Shown one piece after another: positions 1-8,206 of a DNA stretch of 20,371 nt; within the stretch, counting starts at the first letter, position 1; each line of letters begins with the position of its first letter. Under the pieces are notes generated by a model. The model worked only from the letters and a program-made list of their open reading frames with translations, made no database searches and was not told the DNA's origin. Source of the DNA: Flammeovirgaceae bacterium (lineage in GTDB: Bacteria > Bacteroidota > Bacteroidia > Cytophagales > Cyclobacteriaceae); the NCBI GenBank assembly GCA_003229495.1, contig QIEB01000484.1:1-20371 (forward strand). The letters run 5' to 3'. The translations under genes and the position numbers were made by a program.

Positions 1-399
1 AAGAAATTGATCCATCGATATGGTCAGGTAACTATCCTGGAATTTCTGATTTAGATGGTCCTTGAAATTTTCCAGTTTTTGCTGATCTTCTTCCGGGAAT
101 TTCACAACATCCACTTTAATATGATCAAATTCAACCACACGTTTTTCCTTATCTGTAACTATACTGCATGAAAACCACATGGCACCAAATATTGGTTTCT
201 CATTTACTTCCACAGAAAATGCGGACCTGGCCTCAAAATGCTCCCCTGTATATTGTTCAGTTTGAGGCTGATAAATGGTAACCTTTTGATTGTCAACTTC
301 AATTACCGAAGGCCAGCTGGGAACATTAACCTGAGCGTGACATAGAAAATATGCAAAAGTAAATAATGCTATAAAACAGTACTGTAATTTGTAGCTCAT
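1..399 (-). CDS. Exported protein, 5' part only (resembles proteins labelled carbohydrate-binding family V/XII)
   Basis: An open minus-strand frame begins at ATG 399 and runs off the left edge, giving 133 residues without a stop. Residues 1-23 form a signal peptide (Tyr/Lys start, then a hydrophobic run ending CHA before Gln). The mature part starts VNVPSWPSVIEVDNQKVT, followed by IYQPQTEQYTG, a stretch around ARSAFSVEV, then PIFGAMWFSCSIVTD and VKFPEE. The pattern WP..(I/V)...(V/I)YQPQ...(A)R.A.SV...P.FGA.WF is one I recall from bacterial exported proteins annotated as carbohydrate-binding family V/XII. That name is weakly founded and no binding activity should be assumed. The C-terminal part lies outside the window, so total length and further domains are unknown. 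It is divergent from the small gene at 571. Coding status is well supported by the signal peptide and coherent composition; the family match is from memory. Confidence 0.75.
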   Translation of the reverse strand, partial: MSYKLQYCFIALFTFAYFLCHAQVNVPSWPSVIEVDNQKVTIYQPQTEQYTGEHFEARSAFSVEVNEKPIFGAMWFSCSIVTDKEKRVVEFDHIKVDVVKFPEEDQQKLENFKDHLNQKFQDSYLTISMDQFL

Positions 400-420
400 G
401 ACACGGTGGATAATTTGGTT

Positions 421-428
421 CAAATGTA
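421..428 (-). promoter_or_regulatory. Candidate -7 box for the left-edge gene
   Basis: On the minus strand this reads TACATTTG, an exact fit to the Bacteroidota -7 consensus TAnnTTTG, about 20 nt before the ATG at 399. No matching TTTG/TTG -33 element lies at the expected 19-23 nt upstream, so the call is weak. Confidence 0.3.
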
Positions 429-485
429 ATAAAATCAATTTGTTTTAGATTTATGTTAACCATAATTCTACAATAGTGCAAGGTC

Positions 486-493
486 TATATTTG
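486..493 (+). promoter_or_regulatory. Candidate -7 box for the small exported protein gene
   Basis: TATATTTG matches TAnnTTTG and lies about 75 nt before the preferred ATG at 571. A clear -33 TTG is not seen at the normal spacing, and the surrounding DNA is AT-rich, so a chance match is possible. Confidence 0.3.
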
Positions 494-570
494 AATTACA
501 ATTATCAGAAATGATCACCAATAAAATAGCTAAATTTATACCCAACTGAATGAAGGAAATTTGGAATGTT

Positions 571-861
571 ATGAATCGAGCTACATTTTTCCAAAAATTG
601 ACTATTGCGTCCGGATTGCTATTTGGAGCTCCTGCAACTGCCAGAGTTAAAGAAAACAATAATAGAACCCCAATCAGAAAAAGAAAAGTTTCGCATTATG
701 GATATAACACCAGGATACACGAAACTCCATGGGGACAATTAGTATTTTACGACCGGTATACTTATGCTGATTATCAAAAATCTATTTGGCGAATTGAGGG
801 AAAATCCAAAGATGAAATTGAGCAATTGTCGGTGAAACTTCAGTATGATCTCAACCACTGA
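571..861 (+). CDS. Small exported protein of unknown function
   Basis: The frame can start at ATG 550 or at ATG 571. I prefer 571 (96 residues) because translation from it begins MNRATFFQKLTIASGLLFG and ends the hydrophobic run at APATA, a normal signal peptide with an AxA-type cleavage site. The start at 550 adds seven residues (MKEIWNV) that would precede it. The NRATFFQKL stretch resembles a Tat motif in which the second Arg is lost. The mature protein is about 70 residues, basic at first (RKRKVSHYGYN), then aromatic-rich (WGQLVFYDRYTYADYQ), and ends in a short charged helix-like segment. I do not recognise a family. It lies 57 nt before the deacetylase gene on the same strand, but each gene has its own possible -7 box, so co-transcription is uncertain. 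Confidence 0.6.
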   Translation: MNRATFFQKLTIASGLLFGAPATARVKENNNRTPIRKRKVSHYGYNTRIHETPWGQLVFYDRYTYADYQKSIWRIEGKSKDEIEQLSVKLQYDLNH

Positions 862-871
862 CTGTGACTCC

Positions 872-879
872 TAATTTTG
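872..879 (+). promoter_or_regulatory. Candidate -7 box for the deacetylase gene
   Basis: TAATTTTG fits TAnnTTTG and ends 39 nt before the ATG at 919. No good -33 element is visible. It lies in the gap between the small exported protein gene and the deacetylase. Confidence 0.3.
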
Positions 880-918
880 ACAAATGAAAGTGAAGATTAG
901 CTCAATACCTGTAAAATA

Positions 919-1710
919 ATGAAAACACTTATTTACTCACTCATTTTATGTTATCCGATTTTCTGTTTTGGCCAGAATACAGACAGCCAATTCAAATGGC
1001 CCGATAGTTATAAGGCAGCAGTATGCTTGACTTATGATGATGGTCTTGATTGCCATTTAGACATAGTTGTTCCAGCATTGAATTCCTTTAATCTAAAAGG
1101 AACTTTTTATTGTACTGGCTATTCAACATCTCTACATAATCGAATTGAAGACTGGCGTTCCATTACTAAAAGTGGACATGAATTGGGAAATCATTCACTT
1201 TTTCACCCTTGCAACGGGGCACGTTTTGATTGGGTAAAGCCAGAATATGATTTAAGAACATATACACTGGATCGAATAAAAGATGAACTCCAAACCGCCA
1301 ATTCCCTTTTAATGGCGATCGATGGTAAACAAGAAAGAACTTATGCATATACATGTTCCGATTATAAGGTAAATCAACAAAGCTATATAGATACCGTACG
1401 TACGTTGTTCACAGCCGCTAGGAATGATGGACCGATTCCTGAATCAATTGAACACATGGACCATTATTTTGTCCCAAGTTGGGGCGTAAATAATCCCACA
1501 GGCGGTGAATTGATTGAATTTGTAAAACAGGCAGAGAAGAAGGGAACAATAGCTGTATTTATGTTTCACAGTGTTGGAGGAGGTTATTTAAATGTATCTG
1601 TTGAAGCACATAACCAACTACTGACCTATCTTAAATCCAATGAAAAGGAGATCTGGACAGATACATTTCTTAATGTCATGAAATATGTTAAGAAAAAAGG
1701 AAATAATTAG
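919..1710 (+). CDS. Exported polysaccharide deacetylase (NodB/CE4-like)
   Basis: 263 residues with a signal peptide (residues 1-18, cleavage near CFG|QN). The NodB homology domain is recognisable: motif 1 TYDDG at residues 38-42 (D40 likely catalytic base, D41 metal ligand) and motif 2 HSLFHP at 92-97 (H92 and H96 metal ligands), preceded by GHELGN. In this family the enzyme removes acetyl groups from amino sugars or O-acetylated sugars of polymers, using Zn2+ or Co2+. Later motifs are less clear; VFMFHSVGGG near residues 213-222 is the likely final His motif. The substrate cannot be told; a surface or environmental glycan outside the cytoplasm is most likely given the signal peptide. The 3' end is 15 nt from the convergent metallophosphoesterase gene. 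Length is normal for a single-domain member. Confidence 0.88.
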   Translation: MKTLIYSLILCYPIFCFGQNTDSQFKWPDSYKAAVCLTYDDGLDCHLDIVVPALNSFNLKGTFYCTGYSTSLHNRIEDWRSITKSGHELGNHSLFHPCNGARFDWVKPEYDLRTYTLDRIKDELQTANSLLMAIDGKQERTYAYTCSDYKVNQQSYIDTVRTLFTAARNDGPIPESIEHMDHYFVPSWGVNNPTGGELIEFVKQAEKKGTIAVFMFHSVGGGYLNVSVEAHNQLLTYLKSNEKEIWTDTFLNVMKYVKKKGNN

Positions 1711-1725
1711 GCGCTGAATGAGCAC

Positions 1726-2952
1726 CTATGCTTCAGAATGAAGAGTAAGCAATGTGATTTCCGGAGGCATCCCAACTCTTCCCGGATAAGCAAGTACCCC
1801 AAACCCCCTATTTATGTAAAGTTTTTGTCCGTTTTCCTGGTACATCCCTGCCCAGCGTGGGTACCGGAACTTTACCGGGCTCCATTTAATATTCAGTGAA
1901 GGGATCTCTATACCCATCTGCATACCATGGGTATGACCGGAAAGGGTAAGATCAATAGTAGTCTTGTTTTTAACCTGCTCTTCAAAATGTGTGGGGTCAT
2001 GAGAAAGTAAGATCTGGAAATTATCAGGATTAATTCCTTTTAGCGCCTTGTCCAGATCACCTACCTGATGAAAACCCTTGCCCCAATTGTGAACGCCAAT
2101 AAGGGTAATAGAGTGATTACCTCTCCTGAGCTCAATACTTTCATCTTCTAGTAAACGAAAGCCCATTTGTCCATGAATGTTCTTTAGCAGTTTTACACTG
2201 GCGGTACGTTCTTCAGCGGTAAGATTTCCGTAGTCTGCATAATCATGATTGCCAAAAATACTATACTTACCCTCTGTCGCCTCAATATTTCTGAAAATAT
2301 CCACCCAGGAACTGGCCTCGTTGCCATGATTATTCACCAAATCTCCGGTAAAAAATACGTAGTCAGGCTCAAGCTCATTAATCATTGCCACTGCTTTCTC
2401 AATAGGCTGGTAACTGTCACCAAAACTCCCTAAATGGGCATCACTGATCTGAACGATCTTGACACCATCGAACGATTTGGGTATCCTGGGTGACCCAATC
2501 TTTTCCCTGAGCACCCTAAAATTAAATTTTCCCCAAAGAATACCATATATCATTGATCCAAACATCAAACCCGATGCCAATAAGCCAACTTGAGATATGA
2601 AATTCCGCCTGGTATAGTCTGTTTCCCGGACCATGTAGTTGACAGCGAGGCCTGCCAAATTAAAAATGTCGTCTACCGCATGAAAAATCACAAAAACGAT
2701 CTTCGGAAGCAAAAAAGTTATAAAGATTCCAATGATTAGGGTAAGCGCATTCATAGATGTGAAATTACCCCTGTTGGCCACACCGTAAATAAGCAGTCCC
2801 AGGCACGATAAGCTGATCAACCAGTAAAGTGCGGTAATCAGTATTTTGTGCGCTGGCGCATACAATTGGACAATACCGGAAAATCCTTTGTAAACATATA
2901 AGTCGATCAGGCCGAATATCAATAGAATTATAAATACCGTGGTTAGTTTCAT
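1726..2952 (-). CDS. Membrane-anchored metallophosphoesterase (YkuE/YaeI type)
   Basis: 408 residues. The N-terminal ~145 residues hold about four hydrophobic segments (roughly 3-22, 36-58, 70-92 and 118-140). The calcineurin-like phosphoesterase domain follows, with all its metal motifs: DAH at 171-173, GDLVN at 203-207, GNHD at 234-237, H318 in LLSHDP, and GHTH at 339-342 followed by GMQ. Family members are binuclear metal phosphoesterases; relatives of YaeI/YkuE act on membrane lipid or envelope phosphoesters, but this one's substrate is unknown. An internal TRRNFISQ followed by a hydrophobic stretch (residues 114-140) resembles a Tat motif and would place the catalytic domain outside the cytoplasm. 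The aldo/keto reductase upstream is on the same strand, but 148 nt of repeat-bearing DNA separate them, so a shared operon is doubtful. Confidence 0.92.
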   Translation of the reverse strand: MKLTTVFIILLIFGLIDLYVYKGFSGIVQLYAPAHKILITALYWLISLSCLGLLIYGVANRGNFTSMNALTLIIGIFITFLLPKIVFVIFHAVDDIFNLAGLAVNYMVRETDYTRRNFISQVGLLASGLMFGSMIYGILWGKFNFRVLREKIGSPRIPKSFDGVKIVQISDAHLGSFGDSYQPIEKAVAMINELEPDYVFFTGDLVNNHGNEASSWVDIFRNIEATEGKYSIFGNHDYADYGNLTAEERTASVKLLKNIHGQMGFRLLEDESIELRRGNHSITLIGVHNWGKGFHQVGDLDKALKGINPDNFQILLSHDPTHFEEQVKNKTTIDLTLSGHTHGMQMGIEIPSLNIKWSPVKFRYPRWAGMYQENGQKLYINRGFGVLAYPGRVGMPPEITLLTLHSEA

Positions 2953-3005
2953 ATTTGATCAAGATCCTTGAGTGTAGTTCTTAACGTAAAAACCGTGCAA
3001 AGGGG

Positions 3006-3093
3006 TTCGACAGCGCAGCAATCTTTCCCACTTTCTCACGCCTTTGGTGTGAATCGACAGCACAGCAATCCTTCAGTCCCTCAATCCTTCAGT
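3006..3093. repeat. Short imperfect direct repeats in an intergenic gap
   Basis: TCGACAGCGCAGCAATCTTTC (within 3007-3027) recurs as TCGACAGCACAGCAATCCTTC (within 3054-3074), two mismatches over 21 nt with a 47-nt period. The second copy runs into CAATCCTTCAGT (3066-3077), which is repeated at 3082-3093. Between the main copies lies a small hairpin, TCACGCC-TTT-GGTGTGA (3036-3052), whose stem includes one G-U pair in plus-strand RNA. Function unknown; it could be a decayed intergenic repeat family. Confidence 0.6.
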
Positions 3094-3100
3094 CAATATA

Positions 3101-4138
3101 TTACGGCGCGGGATCTGGAATAATATCATGGATCTGGTTAATTTTTTTAATAACCTCAGAGGGCAATATTACCTTACTACTGGCAATATTTTCTTTCAAC
3201 TGTTCCATGGAAGTAGCTCCAATGATACTACTGACCACAAACGGTCGGCTGTTTACAAATGCCAGGGCCATTTGGGCAGGAGAAAAATCATACTCAGCTG
3301 CCACCTCCACGTATTGCCGGGTAGCTTCTATTACCTGAGGGTGGTTATATCTGGTGTAGTGAGGAAAAAGAGTCAACCTGGCATTCTTAGGTTGCTTCCC
3401 ATTTAGATACTTCCCGCTCAATACCCCAAACGCCAAAGGTGAATAAGCCAATAATTTGATCTGCTCACGAATGGCCATTTCTGCCATTCCTGTTTCAAAT
3501 GACCGGTTCAACAAGGAGTACGGGTTTTGAACGGTAACCATTCTTGGATGTCCATTTTTCTCACTTTCATTCAGGTAGCGCATTACACCCCATGGAGTTT
3601 CATTTGATAGCCCAATGTATCTAATCTTCCCCGATTGGATCAGGCTTTTTAGAGTATCCAAAATTTGGTGAATATTATCTTGCCAATGATCATCCTTATT
3701 ATGTACATAGCCTCTTTGTCCAAAAAAATTGGTATGACGTTCCGGCCAATGCAATTGATATAGGTCGATGTAATCAGTGCCAAGCCTGCTTAAACTCCCA
3801 TTCACAGCTTCTGTCAGGGATTCTCTGGTATAGGTTTTCTCTCTGATATGTTTGGAAAAGTCTGCTTTACCAGCAATTTTGGAAGCCAGGATGACTTTGT
3901 CCCGTAATCCGGTTTTTTTAAACCACGAGCCAATGATCTTTTCTGTCGAACCATAAGTTTCCTTCCTGGGAGGAATCGCATACATTTCAGCGGTATCAAA
4001 AAAGTTGAGACCCTGATCTACTGCATAACTCATTTGTTGATGACCATCTGCTTCGGTATTCTGTTGTCCCCAGGTCATAGTTCCAAGGCATAAGGTACTG
4101 ACTTTTAGGTCAGTATTGTCAATGGTTGTATATTTCAT
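3101..4138 (-). CDS. tas: Aldo/keto reductase, Tas-like
   Basis: 345 residues, the usual size for the Tas subgroup, with no signal peptide, so cytosolic. The fold is the AKR TIM barrel using NADPH to reduce carbonyl groups. The catalytic tetrad is visible as D48 (FFDTAEMY), Y53, K87 (LASK) and H130 (LYQLHWPERHTNFFG). The start LGTMTWGQQNTEADGHQQ, the VPPR-like IPPRKETYG after Y53, NPYSLLNRSFE and the end PDPAP all resemble E. coli Tas. Tas was found through its effect on tyrosine auxotrophy reversion; its physiological substrate is not established, and this protein could act on another aldehyde or ketone. Start ATG 4138 gives the normal N-terminal KYTTIDNTDLKVS strand. Neighbours give no pathway clue. 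Confidence 0.93.
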   Translation of the reverse strand: MKYTTIDNTDLKVSTLCLGTMTWGQQNTEADGHQQMSYAVDQGLNFFDTAEMYAIPPRKETYGSTEKIIGSWFKKTGLRDKVILASKIAGKADFSKHIREKTYTRESLTEAVNGSLSRLGTDYIDLYQLHWPERHTNFFGQRGYVHNKDDHWQDNIHQILDTLKSLIQSGKIRYIGLSNETPWGVMRYLNESEKNGHPRMVTVQNPYSLLNRSFETGMAEMAIREQIKLLAYSPLAFGVLSGKYLNGKQPKNARLTLFPHYTRYNHPQVIEATRQYVEVAAEYDFSPAQMALAFVNSRPFVVSSIIGATSMEQLKENIASSKVILPSEVIKKINQIHDIIPDPAP

Positions 4139-4257
4139 TTATGTAATAATTCAGTCCAATCCTGTACTTGCTGTTTGGAACCTTGATTTGTTTCTTGGTG
4201 CTTATTTGGAGCTTGTCGTTCGGTACTTGGTTCTTTAAAATGGCGCTGAGCAATTTT

Positions 4258-4674
4258 TCAGTGCCAAGCGCCCAGAATAGCTCCCATGACCGACAGGCAA
4301 AGAACCTGATAACCTGCGTCGATCGCCCATAACTTCAACGATCTTCTTTGATATAACAGATTAATGCCCATGGTGGTGGCCACAAAAAAGAACCCTACGT
4401 AAAGACCGTGGTGGTTTCCCTGTAGCCAATCAATTTCCCGATCTGCCTGATGTCCCTGGATGAGTATGGCCATGCCAAAGGCCATAATAACCATTAACAC
4501 AAAACTAGATCCAAAAATCTTCACCATATTACCTTGTTTCAGGTATTCCTCGGTCAAGCCCAGTTCTTTCTGCCAGGCTTTTCCAAAAAGAGCAGAATAC
4601 CAAACTGAACCCAGGCCAAAACTGACCAGAGCTGCTACTATCACCGCCAGAAAATTGATATTAGATAAATCCAT
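4258..4674 (-). CDS. DUF1761 family integral membrane protein
   Basis: 138 residues with about four membrane helices (roughly 7-28, 52-72, 86-106 and 114-136). The N-terminal pattern NFLAVIVAALVSFGLGSVWYS followed by LFGKAWQKELG (quoted in pieces) is characteristic of DUF1761, in which a WYS/FG.aW motif follows the first helix. Members are small inner-membrane proteins of unknown role. It sits 119 nt upstream of the aldo/keto reductase on the same strand. The gap carries no clear hairpin or promoter, so co-transcription is possible but not shown. Confidence 0.85.
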   Translation of the reverse strand: MDLSNINFLAVIVAALVSFGLGSVWYSALFGKAWQKELGLTEEYLKQGNMVKIFGSSFVLMVIMAFGMAILIQGHQADREIDWLQGNHHGLYVGFFFVATTMGINLLYQRRSLKLWAIDAGYQVLCLSVMGAILGAWH

Positions 4675-4778
4675 ATGATTATATGTTTGGTTGTTAACTA
4701 TTCCTATGCAGGCAAATAATAAGTATTTACCAGATAATTAGCAATAGATACTGAGGATTTTGGTCAGTCAGGAACGCG

Positions 4779-5252
4779 CTAACTTGGTATAAAATCAAGG
4801 TTTGCAGAGACTTCTTCCGAAGTGCCATCATTTTCAAAATCGTAAAGCATTGGTCCAACAATACCCAAGGAGTTTTGGGAAAGGGTAAAGTCCCACAGTA
4901 CCAGATTATCGGGATCATTGTCAAATTTCACATTAATATCATTCCCATCCGCTAAAAATTGACCGGTGGTAATCTGAGGATCCGGACTGGTATTGCGCAC
5001 CACCAAGGTAAAACGACCATCCGGACCTACAGTCAAGTCGCAAAATCCACCATCAGCCACTACGTCAACACTTTGTACAGGATTGGCATTAGTGGTAGTA
5101 AATTCAGCTTTAGTCGCTACCCAGTTGCCTATGATACTTTCTAAAATCAGATCACCAATATTGATAGGATCCCCCTCGTTATCATCATTGGAGCATCCTG
5201 GCAATGCTAACACTGCCATTAAAGTAAACACTAGGTAACTATTTCGTTTCAT
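4779..5252 (-). CDS. Small lipoprotein, lipocalin-like
   Basis: 157 residues. A type II signal peptide is clear: MKRNSYLVFTLMAVLALPGC, with Cys20 as lipidation site, followed by acidic SNDDNEGD, a common start for Bacteroidota surface lipoproteins. The mature part has ILESIIGNWVATKAEF, FCDLTVGPDGRFTLVV and LVLWDFTLSQNSLG, a pattern of short beta strands similar to lipocalin-like lipoproteins of this phylum, in which I..W.l......... begins the barrel. No catalytic residues are evident. The ATG at 5252 is preceded directly by AGAGGAG, a purine run that may be too close to act as a standard ribosome site. It is divergent from the M24 peptidase gene across about 256 nt. Confidence 0.78.
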   Translation of the reverse strand: MKRNSYLVFTLMAVLALPGCSNDDNEGDPINIGDLILESIIGNWVATKAEFTTTNANPVQSVDVVADGGFCDLTVGPDGRFTLVVRNTSPDPQITTGQFLADGNDINVKFDNDPDNLVLWDFTLSQNSLGIVGPMLYDFENDGTSEEVSANLDFIPS

Positions 5253-5508
5253 CTCCTCTAAGCTTTTGTTTTAATTACATATTAAGGTTGGTCAATAGTT
5301 CCCAGCAATAATCAAATAATCCTCGACTCTTGTTCCTAGATTTCTGGGATTCAGCAGTTTTGTCGCATGAAATAAAAAAGAGTTTCATAGTGGTAAGTTT
5401 AGTTGGTACCTTGGTCAAGTACTGATATAAGGCTTATTTACGAGTCTGCAAAAATATATTATTTTACTCAATTGTAAAGTCAATTATAAGAATTATACTA
5501 CAAAACAT

Positions 5509-6870
5509 ATGGATTGTAATTATGGAATATTTCTATACCTACCGGTGAATAAAAGGATACATTCTGTAATCATGCTGCTTCTACTTTTTGGTCTGCCTTG
5601 GACCGTTTCACTTGATTGCAATGGGCAAGAGGCCTTCCGACGCTGGCGCAAAATGAATCAGATCCGCAGTGATAAGTTTGATCAAATACTTCCAGAGGTT
5701 ATGCGCGAAAACAACATTGACATGTGGATCATTACCAACCGGGAAGGCAACTATGACCCCTTATACCCGGATATGGGTGGCGGGTATACCTCCAGCAATG
5801 GGTATTATATCTTTACTGACAATGGAACAGGTCGAATTGAGCGTGCTGCCTTAGGAATAAGTGGTTATCTGCTTGAGCAAGGCGACGCTTACGATTATTT
5901 CGGACCTGAAAATGAATTGAAGTCCTATGTTGAGGCCAGAGATCCCAAAAACATTGGTCTAAACATTTCAAAGAACTTCGGTGGTGCAGACGGCCTCTCT
6001 TACTCGGAACGACTTGAACTTGAAGAAATTCTAGGGGAAAAGTTTTCAGAGCGCTTCGTGTCTGCTGAAAAACTAACCTCTGATTTCCGATCAGGACGGG
6101 TAGCCAGTGAAATAGCCGCCTTTGCTGAAGCCGGAGAGTACTCCTATCAAATCGCTGAAAGGGCCTTTTCCAATGAAGTAATCACTCCCGGTGTTACCAC
6201 CTTGGAAGATGTGGCCTGGTGGATGATGGATCAACTGTTCAAATACAATCTCGGTTCCTCCTTCGGGCTGCCCTCAGTCTATATCACCGGCCCTGATGGG
6301 GTTGAGGCCCTGTCCACTGACAGAATTATTCAAAGGGGTGATGTACTGATGCTGGACTGGGGCGTGGGACTCATGAATTTCTATACTGACATGAAACGCA
6401 TTGCCTATGTTTTGGGAGCTGGTGAAACCGAGGTACCTGCAAGCATACAAAAGGCATTTGATCAGGGATTGAAGGCCAGGCAAGTAGTAGTAGAGAATAT
6501 CCATCCGGGTATCACCGCACAACAAGCGGAGGATCAAATTTATCATGCCCTTGAATCTGCTGGTTTCAAAAAGATGGAAGAGTTTAATAAACCCAGCACA
6601 GAAGATGTTACTGATATTATTATTGGATGTCACTCGGTAGGTAATTGGGGTCATGGGATCGGGCCCTCAATTGCCTTTTTCAATCCTGTAAGACTCACTT
6701 ATGAGCTTAAAGAAACCAACCTGCTTTCAATCGAATTGTTTGCTTATACAAAAATTCCCGAATGGGGAGGTAAAAAACTGAGAATACCCTTGGAGGACGA
6801 TGCGGTGGTTACCGCTCGCGGCGTAGAATGGGTTTATCCAGCAAACTCTAAGATCCAGATTATAAAATAG
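5509..6870 (+). CDS. Secreted M24-family metallopeptidase (Xaa-Pro aminopeptidase-like)
   Basis: 453 residues from ATG 5509. A hydrophobic stretch at residues 17-34 followed by CNGQ forms a signal peptide. The true start may instead be the GTG codon of residue 13 (VNKRIHSVIMLLLL) or Met22, which would give a more normal signal peptide. Residues ~50-180 are the N-terminal creatinase-like domain and ~200-453 the pita-bread catalytic domain. All five dinuclear metal ligands can be assigned: D283 (LDWGV), D294 (TDMKR), H382 (WGHGIGPS), E409 (LSIELF) and E429 (IPLEDD). Family members release N-terminal residues before proline or cleave related C-N bonds. The exact substrate is not readable here. 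Export from the cytoplasm suggests peptide scavenging. It stands alone, with 70 nt before the next gene on the same strand. Confidence 0.88.
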   Translation: MDCNYGIFLYLPVNKRIHSVIMLLLLFGLPWTVSLDCNGQEAFRRWRKMNQIRSDKFDQILPEVMRENNIDMWIITNREGNYDPLYPDMGGGYTSSNGYYIFTDNGTGRIERAALGISGYLLEQGDAYDYFGPENELKSYVEARDPKNIGLNISKNFGGADGLSYSERLELEEILGEKFSERFVSAEKLTSDFRSGRVASEIAAFAEAGEYSYQIAERAFSNEVITPGVTTLEDVAWWMMDQLFKYNLGSSFGLPSVYITGPDGVEALSTDRIIQRGDVLMLDWGVGLMNFYTDMKRIAYVLGAGETEVPASIQKAFDQGLKARQVVVENIHPGITAQQAEDQIYHALESAGFKKMEEFNKPSTEDVTDIIIGCHSVGNWGHGIGPSIAFFNPVRLTYELKETNLLSIELFAYTKIPEWGGKKLRIPLEDDAVVTARGVEWVYPANSKIQIIK

Positions 6871-6940
6871 CTTCTCAAGAGGGCATCCTTCCGGGGCAGT
6901 CTCATTTTATGTAACTGTCACCAGCTATCTTTCCATTCAT

Positions 6941-8146
6941 ATGGAAATGCTTCGACGTGGGTTATTGATGTCGGTTTTAATGCTTATTTTCTGGGACAGT
7001 TCAACCGGGCAGGTTACTATTTGGCTGGATGATTTTGACGGTTACCCTGATGGCACCACATCAGCCAGTAATAACAATGTAGCAAATCCGGACCCGGACT
7101 GGGTTACCGGAGGATGTGTAGCTTGTATCGATACCGCGGACTGGTGGGAAATCCGTTCAGGCACCTTAGAAGCCAGAGATGTTAACGAAGTGGTCTTTTT
7201 CCAAACAGAGGAGATTGATATTTCTGGATTTAGCAATATTCGGCTTTCACTGGACATATCAGAATCCGGAGATCATGAAGGGCCATACTTTGGGTTGGAT
7301 GCCTGTGCCGATCAAACTAACGAGGACTATGTTAACGTTCTTTACCGAATTGATGGTGGTTCGTGGAATCTGGTTAAGAACTTTTTAAACTGGTGCGGGC
7401 TGTATGATTCCTGTGGTAGTCATACATTATATGGTGATGATGGAATAAACAGCGGCGATTGCCGGGATAATGATACTGACTGGGGGTCGGCTCTGGTGGT
7501 GCAAACCGGACTTATGGGAAACACCCTGGATTTGAGACTGGAGACCATCAATTCGTCAGATACAGAATTGATCCGTTTTGATAATTTAAAGATTGAGGGA
7601 AGCATCCTTTTGCCTGTTACCCTGAGATCATTTAAAGTCACTGCTCGGGGAAACAGGGTACAATTGGATTGGCAAACTGCCTCCGAAACCAATAATGATT
7701 ATTTCCAGGTGGAACGGGCAGCTTCTTTTAATCAATCGATTTGGGAAACTTTGGCCACTATACCGGGGGCGGGGATCAGCAATGATTTATTAAGCTATTC
7801 CTATGAAGACCTCAATCCCTATCCAGGTATAGTTTATTACCGACTCAAACAAGTCGATTTTGACGGTGGATTCACATATTCGTCTATTGAGTCGGTAGTT
7901 ATGGAATTGATTAAAGCCCCATACCCGAATCCGGCAAGGGAGCATTTGATAGTTCCATTTGCTGAATTATCCAACATCCCTCCTGACATTCGACTATTTG
8001 ATATTTCAGCAAAAGAGATCCTGGTACCCCAACGACAAGAAAGATCACAGATTCGACTAGACTTAACTACCGTATCCGCAGGAACCTATATTGTAATATC
8101 CGGAGGAAATACTTTAAACAAACATTATGTTTTAATTATTCGCTGA
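6941..8146 (+). CDS. Secreted protein with T9SS C-terminal sorting domain
   Basis: 401 residues. A signal peptide (MEMLRRGLLMSVLMLIFWDS, cleavage near STG|Q) precedes a beta-rich N-terminal domain (about 25-220) that starts TIWLDDFDGYPDGT and reads like a jelly-roll fold; it has six or more Cys that could form disulphides outside the cell. A fibronectin-like linker, VTLRSFKVTARGNRVQLDW with TASETNNDYFQVERA, follows (about 225-320); this is a frequent module before T9SS tails. The last ~75 residues carry the type A sorting signal (APYPNPAREHLIV ... IRLFDIS ... GTYIVISGG ... KHYVLIIR), directing transport across the outer membrane and attachment to the surface or release. No enzyme signature is seen, so the role could be binding or adhesion. 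Met3 (6947) is an equally possible start. Confidence 0.87.
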   Translation: MEMLRRGLLMSVLMLIFWDSSTGQVTIWLDDFDGYPDGTTSASNNNVANPDPDWVTGGCVACIDTADWWEIRSGTLEARDVNEVVFFQTEEIDISGFSNIRLSLDISESGDHEGPYFGLDACADQTNEDYVNVLYRIDGGSWNLVKNFLNWCGLYDSCGSHTLYGDDGINSGDCRDNDTDWGSALVVQTGLMGNTLDLRLETINSSDTELIRFDNLKIEGSILLPVTLRSFKVTARGNRVQLDWQTASETNNDYFQVERAASFNQSIWETLATIPGAGISNDLLSYSYEDLNPYPGIVYYRLKQVDFDGGFTYSSIESVVMELIKAPYPNPAREHLIVPFAELSNIPPDIRLFDISAKEILVPQRQERSQIRLDLTTVSAGTYIVISGGNTLNKHYVLIIR

Positions 8147-8206
8147 GGCGCTATTTGATGTTTGCTTGGGTTTTGAATTTTTGTGCCCGAACTTTATTGT
8201 TATCTA

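Noticed and set aside
3006..3093. CRISPR-like array
   Set aside because: Only two imperfect long units and a short internal repeat are present, with no regular spacer pattern and no cas genes nearby.
6274..6654. Minus-strand open frame of 126 codons inside the M24 peptidase gene
   Set aside because: It lies wholly antisense to a strongly conserved metallopeptidase domain and has no recognisable protein features.
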